Positions 1 to 14,042 of a DNA stretch of 64,000 bases are shown here, one piece after another. Made by a program: the position numbers and the translations under genes. The notes beneath the pieces are model-generated. The model saw only the letters and a list, made by a program, of their open reading frames with translations. It did not search any database and was not told the DNA's origin. Numbering within the stretch: the first letter of the stretch is position 1; every line of letters begins with the position of its first letter. This stretch comes from Aureococcus anophagefferens (taxonomy: Eukaryota > Sar > Pelagophyceae > Pelagomonadales > Pelagomonadaceae), in assembly GCF_000186865.1 (NCBI RefSeq), contig NW_008705565.1, positions 959,839 through 1,023,838 of the forward strand. The letters run 5' to 3'.

Positions 1-3000
1 GCCAGATCGGCGAGTGGTGCGAGGAGCGCTGGAAGAAGATCCAGGCCGTGCTCGTCATCAACGCGAACGACGCGAGCACGACGGTGGCGCTCGAGACGTT
101 CCTCGCGTGCCTGCCGAATTTCCTGGAGCCGTTGCTCAAGACGGCGACGGACGCCAACGAGCTCGCGCAGCTCTGCGCCCAGTACGGCCGCCCCCTGGAG
201 CTTCTGGCGGGGTTGCAGGTGTCGCGCGCGGCGCTGAGCTGGGCGCCCAGAGTCAGATCCGCCGCGGACCGCGCGGCGACGGAGGCCGCGCGCGCGCGCA
301 AGGAGCACGCGGAGCGGCTCAACGCGCTGCGCGACGCCTACGAGCACCGGCTGGCGGCCTGCGCCGCGCTCGTGCGCACGACGGCGCGCTACACGCCCCA
401 GTTCCGCGGCGAGCGCGAGTTCCTCGGCGCCGCGGAAGAGATCGCGAGCCGCTACCACGACATGCACAAGTGCGACCACCGGCTGCGTTTACTGGTAGAC
501 CAGTTGGTGAGATTGCGCAAAGCCGAAAAAGTCCTGCGCAAGTTCCCCCAGACGCCCAAGGCGCCGCTGCGGGCGCTGCGCATCGCCTTCGAGCCCCACC
601 TCCACGTCGCGCGCGCGTGCGAGCGCCACTTCCAGTTCGCGAACGCGCTGGACGCGCGGAAGCTCGGCGAGCCCGACGACGAGAAGGACTCGGGCGCGAA
701 GCTCATGGCGTCCCTGCCGACGACGGTCAAGTGCGCGCGGCGCGCGCTCGAGCTCTTCGAGCGCCGCGTGGCCAAGCTCGAGGCGCGGAAGAAAGCGAAG
801 AAGAAGGGCGGCTTCGCGAGCGCCATCGGCGGCGGCTCGTCGCCCGACGACGACGTCGACGCCTCCGAGGACGCGTCCCTCGTGGAGGCGGCGCTCAAGT
901 GCGGCGCGCAGACCGTCGCGGAGCTGAGCGACGACGACGACGACCGCGGTAAGAAGAAGAAGCCGAAGAAGAAGGGCGACGAGGAAAAAAAGGCCGCGGA
1001 CGACAGTTACGACCGGGAGAAGGAGTTCCCCGTCTGGGACAAGCTCGAGATCGCGCGCATGGTCGCGCGCATGGGCACGCGGCACCTCCAGCTCTGGGAG
1101 GGCATCGGCGACCTCGAGGTCGGCTGCGCGGACCCGCGGAAGAACGCGGACCGCCCCGCGGCGCTGCCGGAGCTGACCATCGTCCAGTTTTATGATCACG
1201 GCGGCATGACAGCGCCCGACCTGCTCGGCGGGTCCGACGAGGTCTGGCTCACGCGCCAGGACAAGCTCTCGATGATCGAGATCTGGGGCGCGCGGCTCGA
1301 GGCGCGGCTCCAGACGGGCGGCATCGTCCAGAGCCGCAGGATCGGCGAGATCAACCGCTTCGAGGCCATCGTGAAGAACCGCTTCGAGATCGCGTCGCTC
1401 GCCGACGGCGTGCGGCGCGCGCGGCGCGCGCTGGCAGGCGCGCGGCGGCTCTGCGCGTTCTGGACGCGGCAGGCGCTGGAGATCCTACCCCACAAGGTGC
1501 CCAAGCCCCAGGACGACCCGAAGAAGCCGCGGCGCGTCGTCATCGCCGGGCCCAAGGTCGACAACGTCGAGCAGCTCCGGAGCTGCTTCGACGCGACGAT
1601 GCTCGATCTGGAGAGCTTGCGGTGCGAGCCCATGCCCATGGAGGACCCGCGGCGGTCCGCGAGCGCCAAGGCGCTGCGGGAGTTGGACGATCTGCGGAAG
1701 AATCTGAAGTTGGCGGAGACGACGCTCGACACGTGGATGTGCGTCCAGGAGCGGTGGATGAGCCTCTCGGGCGTCTTCGCCGCGGGCGGCGAGGAGCTCG
1801 CGCGGCAGCTGCCCGCGGAGAGTCGGCGCTACGCGCACGTCACGAAGCTGCTCGCCAAGGCCTGCAGCGCGGCGCGGGGCAAGGACGGCCTGGGCGAGCC
1901 CTACGTGATGTCGCTCCACGAGCGCGTGGGGCCCCTCGAGGACGCGCTGCGCGACGCGCTCGTCGACGTCGACGCGGTGACGCACGGCATGCGCGACTTC
2001 GTCGCCGCGCGGCGGTTGAGCTTCGCGCGCCTCTTCTTCATCCCCGAGCGCGAGCTCCTGGATCTGGTGCTCTCGGACAACAGCAGCCAGCCCGCGCTGG
2101 CCATCAAGCAGGCGAACGACTTCGCGGCGCGGTGCTTCCCGGGCGTGGACCGGCTGCGCTTCGACCCGACGAACGACTTCCGCGTCATCGCCATGGTCGG
2201 CGCCCTGCCGGCGCGCAAGGCCGTGCCGGCGGCGCAGCCCATGGACTACAAGGACGACGCGGAGATGCGCCTCGACGCGGCGCCGTCCGGGCGGCGCCTC
2301 GCCGACGACGACGGCGACTCGCTCGACGGCCACCTGGAGCAGGTCGGGTCGACGCAGTACGGCCGGGGGCGCCGCGGCGACGGGGCGCCCTTCGTCGACG
2401 AATTGGTGCTCCGCGACGAGTCGGACGTGACCATCGCGGGCCGGCCGGAGATCTGGCTCGCGGAGCTCGAGAAGCACATGCGCTTCGCCATGCGCGACGC
2501 GACGAAGCACGCGGCGCGGAGTCTGGACGCCATGCCCCGGGGCCAGTGGGCGCTGACCCACGCGCTCGCGCCGGGGTTGCTCGCCGCGCGCTGCGCGTTC
2601 AGCGCGGAGGCGGAGGCGCTGTTCCGCGACAAGGGCATCGTCGGGCCCCGGGAGCTGAAGCGGCGCCAGCTTTTACGCGTCGCGTCGCTGACGTTGGTAT
2701 TGCGCGACGCCGAGCTGCCGTTGGACCGCCTCGCGGCCGTCGCGTCGTTCGTGTCGCTCGAGCTCCACGGCCGCGACGTCGCGGAGGATCTCGTGGCCTC
2801 CGTGGCCGTCATGGCGTCGGACTTCACCTGGGCGCGCCACCTGCGCTTCTACTACGAGTCGCCGGAGGGCATTGTGCACGACGGCGGCCTGAACGGCGGC
2901 AAGGTCACCGCGGAGGCCGCGGTCGCGCGGCGCGTCTGCGGCGACGAGTACCGCGGCGGCGCGCCGCTCGCGCACGCGCACCTCGTCATCACGCCGACGG

Positions 3001-6000
3001 CGGAGCGCTGCCTCCTGGGCTTGATGGCGGCGCTGCGGGGCGCCGGGGGCTGCGGCCTGCTCTACGGGCCGCCGGGCGGCGGCAAGTCGACGCTCGCCGC
3101 GGAGCTGGCGGTGGCGCTCGCCGCGCCGAGCTACCGCCTGGACGTCGCGGCCCGCGGCGCCGCGTCGCGGTCGTTGGAGCCCAAGAGCATGGGCCACATC
3201 TTTAGAGGCGCGTTGGAGAGCGGCGCGTGGCTCCTGCTCGACGGTCTGGGCGCGGCGAGCCAGGACACGCTCAGCGCGTTGGGCCACCACCTCGGCGAGC
3301 TCCAGGCCGCGGTCCGCGTCCACGAGGGCGTCGACGCCGCCGCGACGGAGGACGGCGCGACGATGATGACGAACACGGGCCGCATGACCGTCGTCGCGCC
3401 GCGCGGCCGGGGAGCCCCGACGGGCGACGAGATCGACAAGGAGACGCAGCGCCAAAGCCTCGTGCCCCTCGAGCGGCGGCCGCCGCCGGGCTACGGCGAC
3501 GAGGGGGCCTGCGTCATCGGCGTCCTCGACAGCGACCCGTCCGGGCGCCAGGTCCCGCTGCCGGCGTCGCTCGGCGACCGGTTCCGGAGCGTGCACGCGC
3601 CGAAACCGCCGCTGGCCCTCGTCTGCGAACTGCTATTAGCGGCCAACGGCTTCACGCCCGGCGGCGCCAAGGAGGGCGGCCGCCGCTGCGCGACGGCCAT
3701 CGAGCTCCTCGGCGACTTGGACGACTTCGACACGACGTGGGCGTGCGCGGCCATCGGGAGCGACGCGGACCACTTCAAGACGCTCCAGGAGTCGGCGCCG
3801 GACGCCCACGCGCGGGGGCGCGCCAAGTGGGTCGCGGGCGCGTCCGCGGCGCGCGACAAGCCCCTGCGCATCGCGACGGCCTGCGCGCGCGTCGCCGCGA
3901 AGAGGCGCCACCGCATGGACGACGACGGCCTCGCGCTCGCGGGCGACGGGCCCCTGCTGCTCGACGCCTTCTACAAGGTCGCGCTGCCCTTGGTCGCCAC
4001 GGTGCCCCAGCGGCCGAACCGCAAGGGCCGGCGGCCCCAGGGGCCCGCGGCCGCGGACTACGACGAGCGCCGCGCGGCGATCGCGCTCTTGGAGGGCATC
4101 GTCCGCGACGCCTTCGGGGAGGAGTGGATGTTCAAGACGTCGCTGACGACGGAGGGCGCCGTCATCGCCGCGGCGCCGCCGCGGCTCGAGCGGCCCTACG
4201 TCGTCGAGCGCGCGCGGCGCGGCTTCGCGCTCGCGGGCTTCGACCCGAGGCCCGACGCGGTGGACCTGTTCGTCGAGGCGGACGCGGCGCTGGCGTCGCG
4301 CAACGCCTGCGCGATTCTAGGCCCGCCGGGCGTCGGCAAGTCGGCCACCGTCGAGGCCTTGTTTCGCGAGCACGAGGCGTCCTTCTCCGGCCGGCGGACG
4401 CGGGCCGCGCGGCTCTACCGCGTCTATCCGCGGGCGCTGGACACGTCGGAGCTCTTCGGCGCGTTGGACCACCACGAGGTCTGGCAGCCCGGCGCCTTCG
4501 CGCGCGTCTTCGAGCTCCCCAAGGACGCGACGGACCGCCCGCGGCGCGCCCCGGCGGGGCAGGGCAACGAGGAGCGCGAGCCCGAGGCGCCGCCGGCGCT
4601 GGTCGTCCTCGACGGCCCGCTCCACTCGTCCTGGGCCGACGGCCTCTGCGCCGCCATCGACGCCCGCGTCGCCGAGGGCGGGCCCCACGCGACGGGCCGG
4701 TCCCTGTCGGCGTCGCAGCTGCCGGAGGTGCGGCCCCGGAGCTGCCCGCGCGTCGTCCTCGAGAGCGACGGCCTCGCGTCCGCGTCGCCCGCGCTCTGCG
4801 CGCGGCTCCACGTCGCACTCGCGCGGCGCCAGGACACGGGCTGCCAGATGCTGACGACCTTCGAGCGATTTTTGGGCGCCAAGACCATCGACTACGCGCC
4901 GAAGCTCGCGCCGAAGCTGGCCGCGGCGCTCGCGTTCCACGTGCCGTACGCGCGGAAGCTCCGGCGCGCGGTGACGGGAAGGCCCGCGCCGGGCGGCCGC
5001 GAGCGCCTCGACGGCGCCGCGGAGTGGTGCTGCGTGTCGACGGCCTTCGCCATCCTCGACGGACTGCTCGTCGCGCCGCTGCGGCCGCGCCACGGCACGC
5101 CGATCCCGCCGGAGGACGCGTGCGAGCTCGCGCCGCAGGTCGCCGAGGCCGCGACGTGCTGGGCCGTGCTCTGGGCGTTCACGTCGTCGCTGGACGCGAA
5201 GCAGCGGCGCACCTTCGCCGCGTCCTACCACGCCACCATCACGGGCCGCGGGGAGCTCGTGGACCCCGCGCCGCCCGCGGGCGCGAGCCTCCTCGACTAC
5301 TGCCTCGACGTGGGCCGCAAGCGCTGGGTGCCCTGGCTCGACTGCCTGCCGGAGCGCGCGCGCAAGCCCGCGCGGCGGCCCAACGACCCCCTGGAGCTGC
5401 CCGCGGCGCCGCCGGGCCTCGCGGACCTCGTGCTGCCGACGCCCGCGGCCGTCGCGGCCGCGCGCCTCGGGCGATTGTGCGCGGTCGCGGCGCGGCGGCC
5501 GACGCTGCTCGTCGGCTCCTGCCACGACGGCGACGCCGTCGCCGGCGCCGGGGCGGCCCTCGCGGGCGCGCTGGGCTGCATCGAGGGCCCGGCGACGCTC
5601 TTCGACAAGGCCGAGCTCAAGCTGGAGGAGGAAGACGCCGAGGGCGACAAGGAGGGCGGGAGCCGCCCGGGGTCGACGCGCGCGTCGAGCCGGCCCGGGT
5701 CCACGGAGGCCAAGGCGCGGCCCATCGAGAAGAAGCAGAAGCCCAAGGAGGTGCCAACCCAACAAAAGGGCGACATGTGCCCGCCCGCGCTGCGGGACCT
5801 GCACGTCGCCGTCGTCGACGCGAGCCCGGCGACGGCCGCGGGCGACGCGCGCTGCGCGGTCGAGAGCCGCCTGGAGCGGAAGCAGCGCAACTGCTTCGGC
5901 GCCGCGCCGGAGACGCGATTGCTCATCCGCATGGACGACATGAGTTTGCTGCCGAGCGACGACGCCGTCGCCGCGCGGTCGACGTGGGTCCCGGGCCTCG

Positions 6001-9000
6001 CGTCGGAGCTGCTGCGCCAGCTCGTCGACGACGGCACGTGGACCGCGGGCGAGCTGAGCCCCATGGCGCTCGACGACTCGGAGACGCGGCCGGGCGACGT
6101 CGTCGAGGTCGAGGACGTGGGGATCTTGGCCACGGCCACCGACGGCAAGGCGCTCGACCGCGTCTGGGCGAACGCGGCGGACCGCGACGGCTGCTGCCTG
6201 GACCGCGTGGCGCCGCGGCTGCTGCGCCACTTCGCCGTCGTGCGCGTGGAGGACGCCGACGCGAACGCGCTGTCGACGGCCTTCGCGTCCATACTCAGAG
6301 ACCACGTCGGCGGCGCGGGTTTAGGCGGGCGGTCCGTGCCCATCATCGGCAAGGCGACGACGCGCCTCGTCAACGCCTGCGCGGCGGCGGCGCGCAACGA
6401 CCTCATGGCGCGCGCGTCGGCGACGACGCCCGTGACGGCCGCGGCGCCGCGCGCGCTGCTCCTCGCGGGCGCGCTCGCGTACGGCCGCGCGGACGTCGTC
6501 CGGGTGCTGCAGGGCTTTCTAGGCGCCCAGCCGGAGGACCTGGGCAACGACGCCGCGGCCATGACGCGGCTCTGGGCCCACGAGGCGCGGCGCACGCTCG
6601 GCGACCGGCTGCCGGACCACGACGAGGGCCTGGACCGCCTGAAGTTCGAGGACCTCCTGAAGGACGCGGCCGCGGGCGCGTCCGGCTCGAACCCGTTGGG
6701 CGGCGACATGTGGGAGAACGTCGTCCCCCCGGACGAGGAGCTCGATTATGCCGACCTGCCGAGCGTGCGCCTCCTGGGCGACCGCAAGGACGACGACGGG
6801 AACACGGTCGCGACGGACGGCGCGCAGACGTTCGCGCCGGGCGGCCACCGCGACAGCGGCGTCTTCGACGGCGAGCTCGGCGCCGCGCCGGACAGGATCG
6901 AGGACGGCGTCGACGACATCGGCAAGGACGAACACGCGGAGGAGCTCCCGGAGGAGGGCGAGGTCAGGAGCCGGCGCACGCAGGTCATGGACGACGCGAC
7001 GCACGAGCACAGCCACAGCGTCGACGTCGCGGACCACCACGACGACGAGGCCATGCGGAGCCACAAGACGCGGTCGACCGTGGGCGCCATCGTGACGCCG
7101 TCGCCCGAGCGCGTCGCCTACGCGCGCCTCGAGGGCGGCGACCGCGCGCGGCGCCAGCTCGTGCGCGAGGCGCGGTCCGTCGAGGCCGCGTTCGCGATCA
7201 CGCAGTCCATGGTGCCCCCGGCGCTCTTCGAGACGGGCGTCGTCGACGTGTTGCGGATTGCGAGGGCTTTACGGCGGGCCGCGGGCCACGTGGTCCTCCT
7301 GGGCCCCGGCGCGTCGGGGCGGCGCACGCTCGCGCGGCTCGCGGCGCGCGTCGTCGGCGGCGAGATCTCGCAGACGTCCGAGCTCATCTGCGGCCAGACG
7401 TTGAGCCGGGCGCGGGGCGGCGCGGGCATGGGGCCCAAGGACATGAACGGGTCCTTCTGCATCGCCCTGGCGCGGTTCCTCGGGCGGCTCGGCGAGGTCT
7501 GGCGGCCGCCCGCGCGCAAGGTCGACAACGCGGCCGAGGACCGCAAGGCCGTCGAGGCGCACAAGAAGTACGTCGAGGCCATGGCCGCCAAGGGCCAGTG
7601 GCTCGCGGACAAGTCCGGCGCGCCGGCGCCGGCGCCCATGATGCCCGAGAGCCCGCCGCCGCGGCCCGAGGCGCCCGCGGCGGACCTCTTCGCGCCGGAC
7701 CCCGAGCCGCCGCTCGCGCTTCTGTTAGTGTGCGACGACGAGCTCGGCGACGACGAGGCCGCCTGGCGCGCGCTGGGGTCGGCCATGAACAGCGGCGAGG
7801 CGCCCCTCTTCTTCGACACCAAGGTCGGCGACGGGGCAGCACAAGAGAGCGAAATTCCCAACTTCAAAGGCTCCTATCTCGGCCGTTTTCCACTCATTTT
7901 GGCTGATTTTTGGACGAGCGATCATCTCTCGGAACGGTCTCGCAGCGTGGGCGCTTTTTCCGGAATGCGCGCGCGCGGAACACTCACGTTGAAGCGACGT
8001 TGAATCACCCTTGTGCTGCCCAGGTCGGCGATTCGAAGATGCACGAGTTCGCCGCGGAGGACCGCGCCGCGCGCCTCGGCGGCGGCGGCGACGAGCTCTT
8101 CGACGAGGTCGCCGGCGAGATCACCGACGCCGCCGCCGAGGCGGAGAAGACGGCGCTGGAGGCGTCGCGGACGCGCCGCGGCGACGACGCGAGCGTCGGC
8201 AGCCAGTCGGGCACGTCCGTCGCGTCGTTCAACGAGGCCAAGGCCAAGCGGCTGCTCCAGGAGGCGGTCCAGGGCACGGGCGGGCCCAAGGCGCCCGTCC
8301 GCGCCCTGACGCTGCTGGCGCGGTCCGAGCGCGTGCGCAAGCGCCTGCGCGTCATTTTATGCGCGACGGTCGCGGACCCGGCCGCGTCCGCGGGCTCAGG
8401 CGCGGACGCGCACCACCGCCTCGCGCGCGTCGTGTTGCGGGAGCCGCGCTGCTTCGGGTCCGCGACCTGCGTCATCCGCATCTCGCCCTGGACGCGCGAC
8501 GCCTACCTGGCCATCGCGCGCGCGGCCTTTGCGGGCTGGCTCTCCGCGGAGGACGAGGTCGACGTCAAGCAGGACGAGGACAACGAGCACGCGGAGTCGG
8601 ACCGCGAGGAGGTCGAGCTGCGGAAAGTGCTGTGCTTCGCCTCCGCCGACGCCGCCGTCGACTTCCACCAGGCCGCCGCGCGCGAGTACGCGGCGCTCGC
8701 GCGCGCGACGGGCGGCGCGGCGTTCGTGGCCACGCCCGCGACGTTCGTCGCGTTCGTCCGCGACGCGGCCAAGGCGCGGCGGCGCCAGCTGTCCGAGACG
8801 ACGCAGCGCCTGGACCGGCTGAAGCGGTCGCTGACGACCTGGCGCGCCGCGCGCGTCGCCGCCGCGGAGCTCAAGAAGCTCACGGGCGGCGCCGCGGACA
8901 CCGCGGAGCGGGAGAAGGCCAACTTCGCGAAAGCGAAAGCGGAGCGCGAGTCCATGGAGGACCGCGCCGACGAGCTCCAGGGCCAGCTCCAGCAGGCGCT

Positions 9001-12000
9001 CAAAGACGGCGACACCGACGGCATCGACCGCATCAAGGCCGAGCTCGGCGCGCAGTCGAAGCGCATGGACGACCTCGACGCGGCCGCGAAGCAGGCCAAG
9101 GAGACCGCGCGGCAGCAGCAGGAGGGCGGCGGCGTCGCCCAGGCGCGCTGCGCCGCCGCGGAGGCGTTGGCGAACGCCTGCGCCGCCGACGCCATCCGCT
9201 GGAGCGACGAGGAGGCGAAGCTCAAGGCGCAGCGCGCGTCGTCCGCGCGGCACGCGCTCCTCGCGGCCGCGGCGGCCAACTACTGCGCGCAGCTGCCGCG
9301 GCCGCGGCGCGCGACGCTCTGGAAGCATTGGTTGGATGCCTTGGACGAGGCCCTCGTGGAATACCCGGAAGCTTTGGAGCTGAGCCAGCACGCCGCGGAG
9401 GACGACGGCGGCGAGGGCGCGGCGGATTTAGTGGAAGAATTCGCGATGCGCGAGCCGCCGACGCTCAACGAGTCGGAGCTCGCGGAGCAGGACGAGAAGG
9501 CGCTCTTCGTGTTGTCGCGGTCCCACCTGTCCGTGCTCGAGTGGCGCCTCGCGGGGCTCCGCGCGGACGCGCCGGGCTCCGGCGTCAACGCGGCCGCGAT
9601 GATGCTCGGCCGCCGCTGGCCGCTTTTAGTGGACCCGGAGCGCGTCGCGCGGCGCTTTATACTCAGGGCGGGCCGCGTCACGGCGTCGCGGCGCGGCAAG
9701 CGGCCCCAGGACGACGCGCGGCGGCCGGACGCGGGCGTCGTCGCCGCGCGGCTCCGCCACCGCCGCTTCACGGCGGCCTTCGAGGAGTCGGTGCGCACGG
9801 GCACGTGGCTCATCATCGAGGGCCTGGGCGAGCCGACGGAGAGCGACCCGCGGCTCACGGAGAGCGACCGCCTCGAGCTCCACGGCGCGGCGCTGCCGAG
9901 CCGCGACGACGGCTGGGCTTTGCCGCCCGAGGTCGCGTACGCGGTCGCCGCGGGCCGGTCCTTGGTGGAGCGCGGGGCCCACGCGGCGCTCGCCACGGTC
10001 CCGCTCCTCGGCGAGCCCGTGCCCGTGCCCGTGGACGGCAACTTCCGCGTGTTTTTATCGACGGACGTCACGGACTGCTCGAAGATCCCCACGCGGCTGC
10101 ACGGCGTCTGCGCGGTCGTCGACGCGCGGTGCTCCGCGTCCGCCGCGGGCGCCGAGGACGCCGCGGCCCACCTCCTGTGGGACGTGCTCGTGCCGTCGGA
10201 GCTCCCGCAGGTCGCGCGGTCCATCGCGCGGCTCGCGGGGAACGGGGCAGCACAAGAGAGCGAACTTCCCAACTTCAAAGGCTCCGATCTCGGCCGTTTT
10301 CCACTCGTTTCGGCTGATTTTTGGACGAGCGATCATCTCTCGGAACGATCTCGAAGCACGAATGCTATTTCGGGAACGCGCGCGCGCGGCACACTCACGT
10401 TGAAGCGACGTTGAATCACTCTTTTGCCGCCCAGGCGGGGAAGCGCGCGGCGCACACGCGGCAGTGCATCACGAAGGAGAACACGCTCTTCTGCGTGCTC
10501 ATCGCCTACGCGCCGCAGAAGGACGAGGAGCGCTTCGGCGGCGATTTGAGCGACGCGGCGACCTTCGCCATCAAGGACGAGCTGCGGAAGACCATGGGCG
10601 CGCCGCGGACGCCCGTGACGCTCGTCGCGAATCGCAAGGAGGCGCACCTCCTCGGCATCGCCGCGCGGGGCACGCGGGGGCTGGGCGTGTCCGCGGCGCT
10701 GCTCGACAACCGGGACCTCATCGCCATGGCGGAGCAGGCGAGCGCCGACGCGGCGACGAAGCGCCAGGAGCTGCGGGAACTGAACGCGAAGGACTTCGAG
10801 GGCCGCCGCGCGTGCGAGCCGCTCCGCGACGTCGCGAGCCACGCGACGACGCTCTTCGGCGCGCTCGCGGCCCTGGAGCAGGCGCGGGCCCAGGGCTGCT
10901 ACCACGTGGGCCTCGGCGCCTTCGCGCGGCGCCTCCGGCGCGTGTCCAAGGAGATGCGCGAGCCGAAGCGGCTGCCTCCGCAGCCGCGGCCGCGCGACGT
11001 CGAGGCCGAGGGGCCGGACCCGGACACGCAGGCGCGCGTCAAGGCGCTCAAGGCGGCCATGTCCCTCGGCGCCTACGACCAGTCGAAGCGCTCCATCTTC
11101 TCCCAGGACCACCTCGTGCTCGGCGTGCACCTCGTCGTCGCGTTGCGGCGCGACAAGCAGGGCAAGGCCGTGCGCAACACGCTCGACGACGGCGACACGG
11201 CGACCGTCGGCGACGCGTTAACGGTCGAGGGCGACGCGACGCTGTCGCCGCGGTCCCAGGACAGCGGCGCGCGCGAGAGCGGCGACGACGACGACGAGGG
11301 CTCCGTCGGCACGAAGTCGACGTGGCGCAAGCGGCTCCCCTGGAAGTGGGACGAGGACGAGTGGCGCTACGTCGTCACGGGCGAGACGCCGTCGACGGCG
11401 GACCCCATGGAGAGCGCCTGGGTCGGCTTCGCGGACAAGCGCGGCGACAAGGGCGCGGCGAAGTCGCGCAAGGACGAGGCGCGGCGGCGGACGCGCATGT
11501 CCGTCGCGAACCGGGGCCAGGACGCCGGCGCCGGGTCGTCGGCGAACCTGGGCGCGACGGGCGCCGCGGAGGTGGGCTGGTGGGTCTTCTCCGGGGATTT
11601 AAGGGAGCGCGCGAACGACGCGTCCACGCTGCCGGCGCTGGAGGAGCTGCCCGACTCCCTCGAGAGCGCGTCGAGCTTGCTCGAGTGGAACCGGGTCATC
11701 GAGTCCAAGTTCCCCCACAAGGAGGACTTCCCGCCGGCGTTCCGCGAGCTGACGCCGCTCCAGCGGCTCTGCGTGATCCGCGCGCTCCGCTTCGACGCGC
11801 TCACGGTGGCCCTGCGGGACTTCGTGAACGAGGAGCTGCGGGGCCACGACGCGGCGGTGACGCAGATCGCGGGCGACCGGGGGAGGTTGGCCCTCGAGGA
11901 CGCGCACGAGGACGCGGCGCCGAACGACGGCGACCGCGACTTCGACAAGCTCGCGGGCAGCGGCGACGTGCCGCCGCCGATCCTGCTCAACCTCGCGGCG

Positions 12001-14003
12001 GACGCGTCGGACCCGGCGGAGACGCTCCAGGCCATGGCGAAGAGCGCGGGCGTGGCGCTCATCTCCGCGGGCGCGAACGGCGTCGACGCGGCCGCGGCGC
12101 TGCGGCTGATCTCGAACTGCGCCGCGGACGGCAGCTGGGTCCTGCTCCAGCAGTGCGAGCTCGCGGGCGCCGACTTTCTGCGCCAGCTCGCCTGGCACGT
12201 CTGCGACCAGCCGTCCGTGGGGCGGGGCATCGGCGGGCGCTGCGAGGACACGGCGCCGACGTTCCGGCTCTGGCTCACGGCGCGCCTGCCGGGCGGCGGC
12301 GCCGCGAAGCGCGACTCGCTCGCGGCGCTGTGCCTGCGGGCGCCCTTCGCCGACGGGACGCTGCGGCTGCCCGGGGCGCTGGCGAGAGAAGCGATCACGG
12401 TCGTCGTCGAGCCGCCGCGCGGCTGCCGCGGCGCGATCGCCGTCGCGTCGGAATCGGGTTTTCTGGACCGCGAGGCGCTGGGCGGGAGCGACGGCAACCG
12501 GGCGCGCCTGTTCCTGAAATGCGTTTTGGCCTTTGGGATCATCCAGGAGCGGCGCGCGCGGCTCGGCGCGCTCGGCTGGGTCGGCGGCGGCGGCCCGCGG
12601 CCCGCGCCCGGGTCCGTCGACGAGCTGCGGGCCGCCGCGTTCCACTTCGCGGCGGTCTGGCCCTTCACGGGCTTCGCGCCCAAGGCCGTCGTCGTCGTGC
12701 CCAAGGGCGGCAAGAAGCAAAGGGGGAGCCTGCTCAAGGCCGCGGGCCGCGTCGCGCGCGAGACGCGCGGGGGGCCCGGCGGCGGCGGCGCGCTCGCGGC
12801 CGTCGGTCTCGGCGGGCCCGCGGCGAACCCGCATCTGGCCGCGCTCGCGGACTGCGTCGCCGGCCCGGCCGTCGCCGGAAGCTCCGTGGCGGGCAACGAG
12901 GGCGACGCGCGCGTCTTCGCGGCCGTCGTCCGCGCGCAGCTTTTGGGCGACGGCGGCTACGAGCCTAGGAAGCCCTTGTTCGCCCTGCCGCCGGGCACGA
13001 CGGACGTGCGCTGCCGCGAGTGGAAGACGCCCGAGGACCGCACGGGGCCCGGGCGGCCGCCGGACCGGTGCGCGGCGCGCGTCTTCGCGGCGGCCGCCGC
13101 GGTCGTGCCCGACGCGCTCGAGGGCGACGCCGTCGGCGGCAACGCGGCGATGAAGGTCGTGTCCAACGCTCTGGTGGCCGAGGACGTCTGCACGGCCATC
13201 GCGCGCCTCGAGGAGATCCTGGGCAACGCGGGCGCGGACGCGCTCCTGCTCAACGACACGCGGCTCGCGGCGATCTTGGACGAGCTCGAGGAGACGGTCG
13301 GCCGCGACTTCGGGTCCTGGTTGGACGCGGGGCACCACCGCGTGCGCGAGGACATGAAGGCGCTGACGGACGCGCGGCGGCGGCGGGACTACGACGCCGC
13401 GCTGGCCTACGCGCGGCGCACCAAAACCAAGAAGCCGCCGCCGCCGGAGTACGGCACGCCGCTCGACGACTGCTCGCCCTGGGACGTCATTTTGTTAAAC
13501 GAGCGCCAGCTGCTCCGGCGGACGCTCGTGCGGGCGACGCGCGACGTCGCCGACGTGCGCGCGGCGCTGGCCGGCGTCGTCGTCCCCGGCGCGGACCGCG
13601 GCCGCCTGGGGGCCGTCGTCGGCGACCTGCGCGCGCTGAGCATCCCCGAGGCCTGGCGCGCCATGTCGGCGACGGTCTTGGTCGCCGACATCCAGGGCTG
13701 GCTCCGGGAGATGCAGCAGCGCTGCGCGACCTTCGACGCGTGGCTCGAGAACTGCGACCCGCCGGCGCCCTTGCACCTGCCGCACGTCGCGCGGCCGCGG
13801 CAGCTGTTCCTCGCGACGCGGAAGCGCGCGGCGGCGCTCTGGACGCTGCCCCTCGACGACGTCTGGCTCGACTCTTACGTGCCCCGGGACGGCGAGGACG
13901 CTGACTCCTTCGCCATCGACGAGGAGGAGCTCAACGCGCAGTTCGTGTCCTTCGAGGACGGCGACGGCGAGGTGCAGACCGCCGAGGCCGACGACGGCGA
14001 CGG

Positions 14004-14042
<39 letters not shown>

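Noticed and set aside
48..50. Start codon of the dynein gene at 48
   Set aside because: This is GTG, and the frame is open back to base 3 with sensible sequence, so the gene simply continues beyond the window.
3227..7906. Very long open frames on both strands overlapping the dynein gene (for example 3227-7906 plus and 4317-6305 minus)
   Set aside because: Products are Arg/Ala/Gly-rich without domains. They arise because stop codons are rare in GC-rich DNA; the true frame shows clear dynein motifs.
7910..8003. Shared protein tail (FWTSDHLSERSRS...TLKRR) seen in three frames
   Set aside because: It is the translation of the introner body in each gene. Splicing removes it, so it is not a conserved protein domain.
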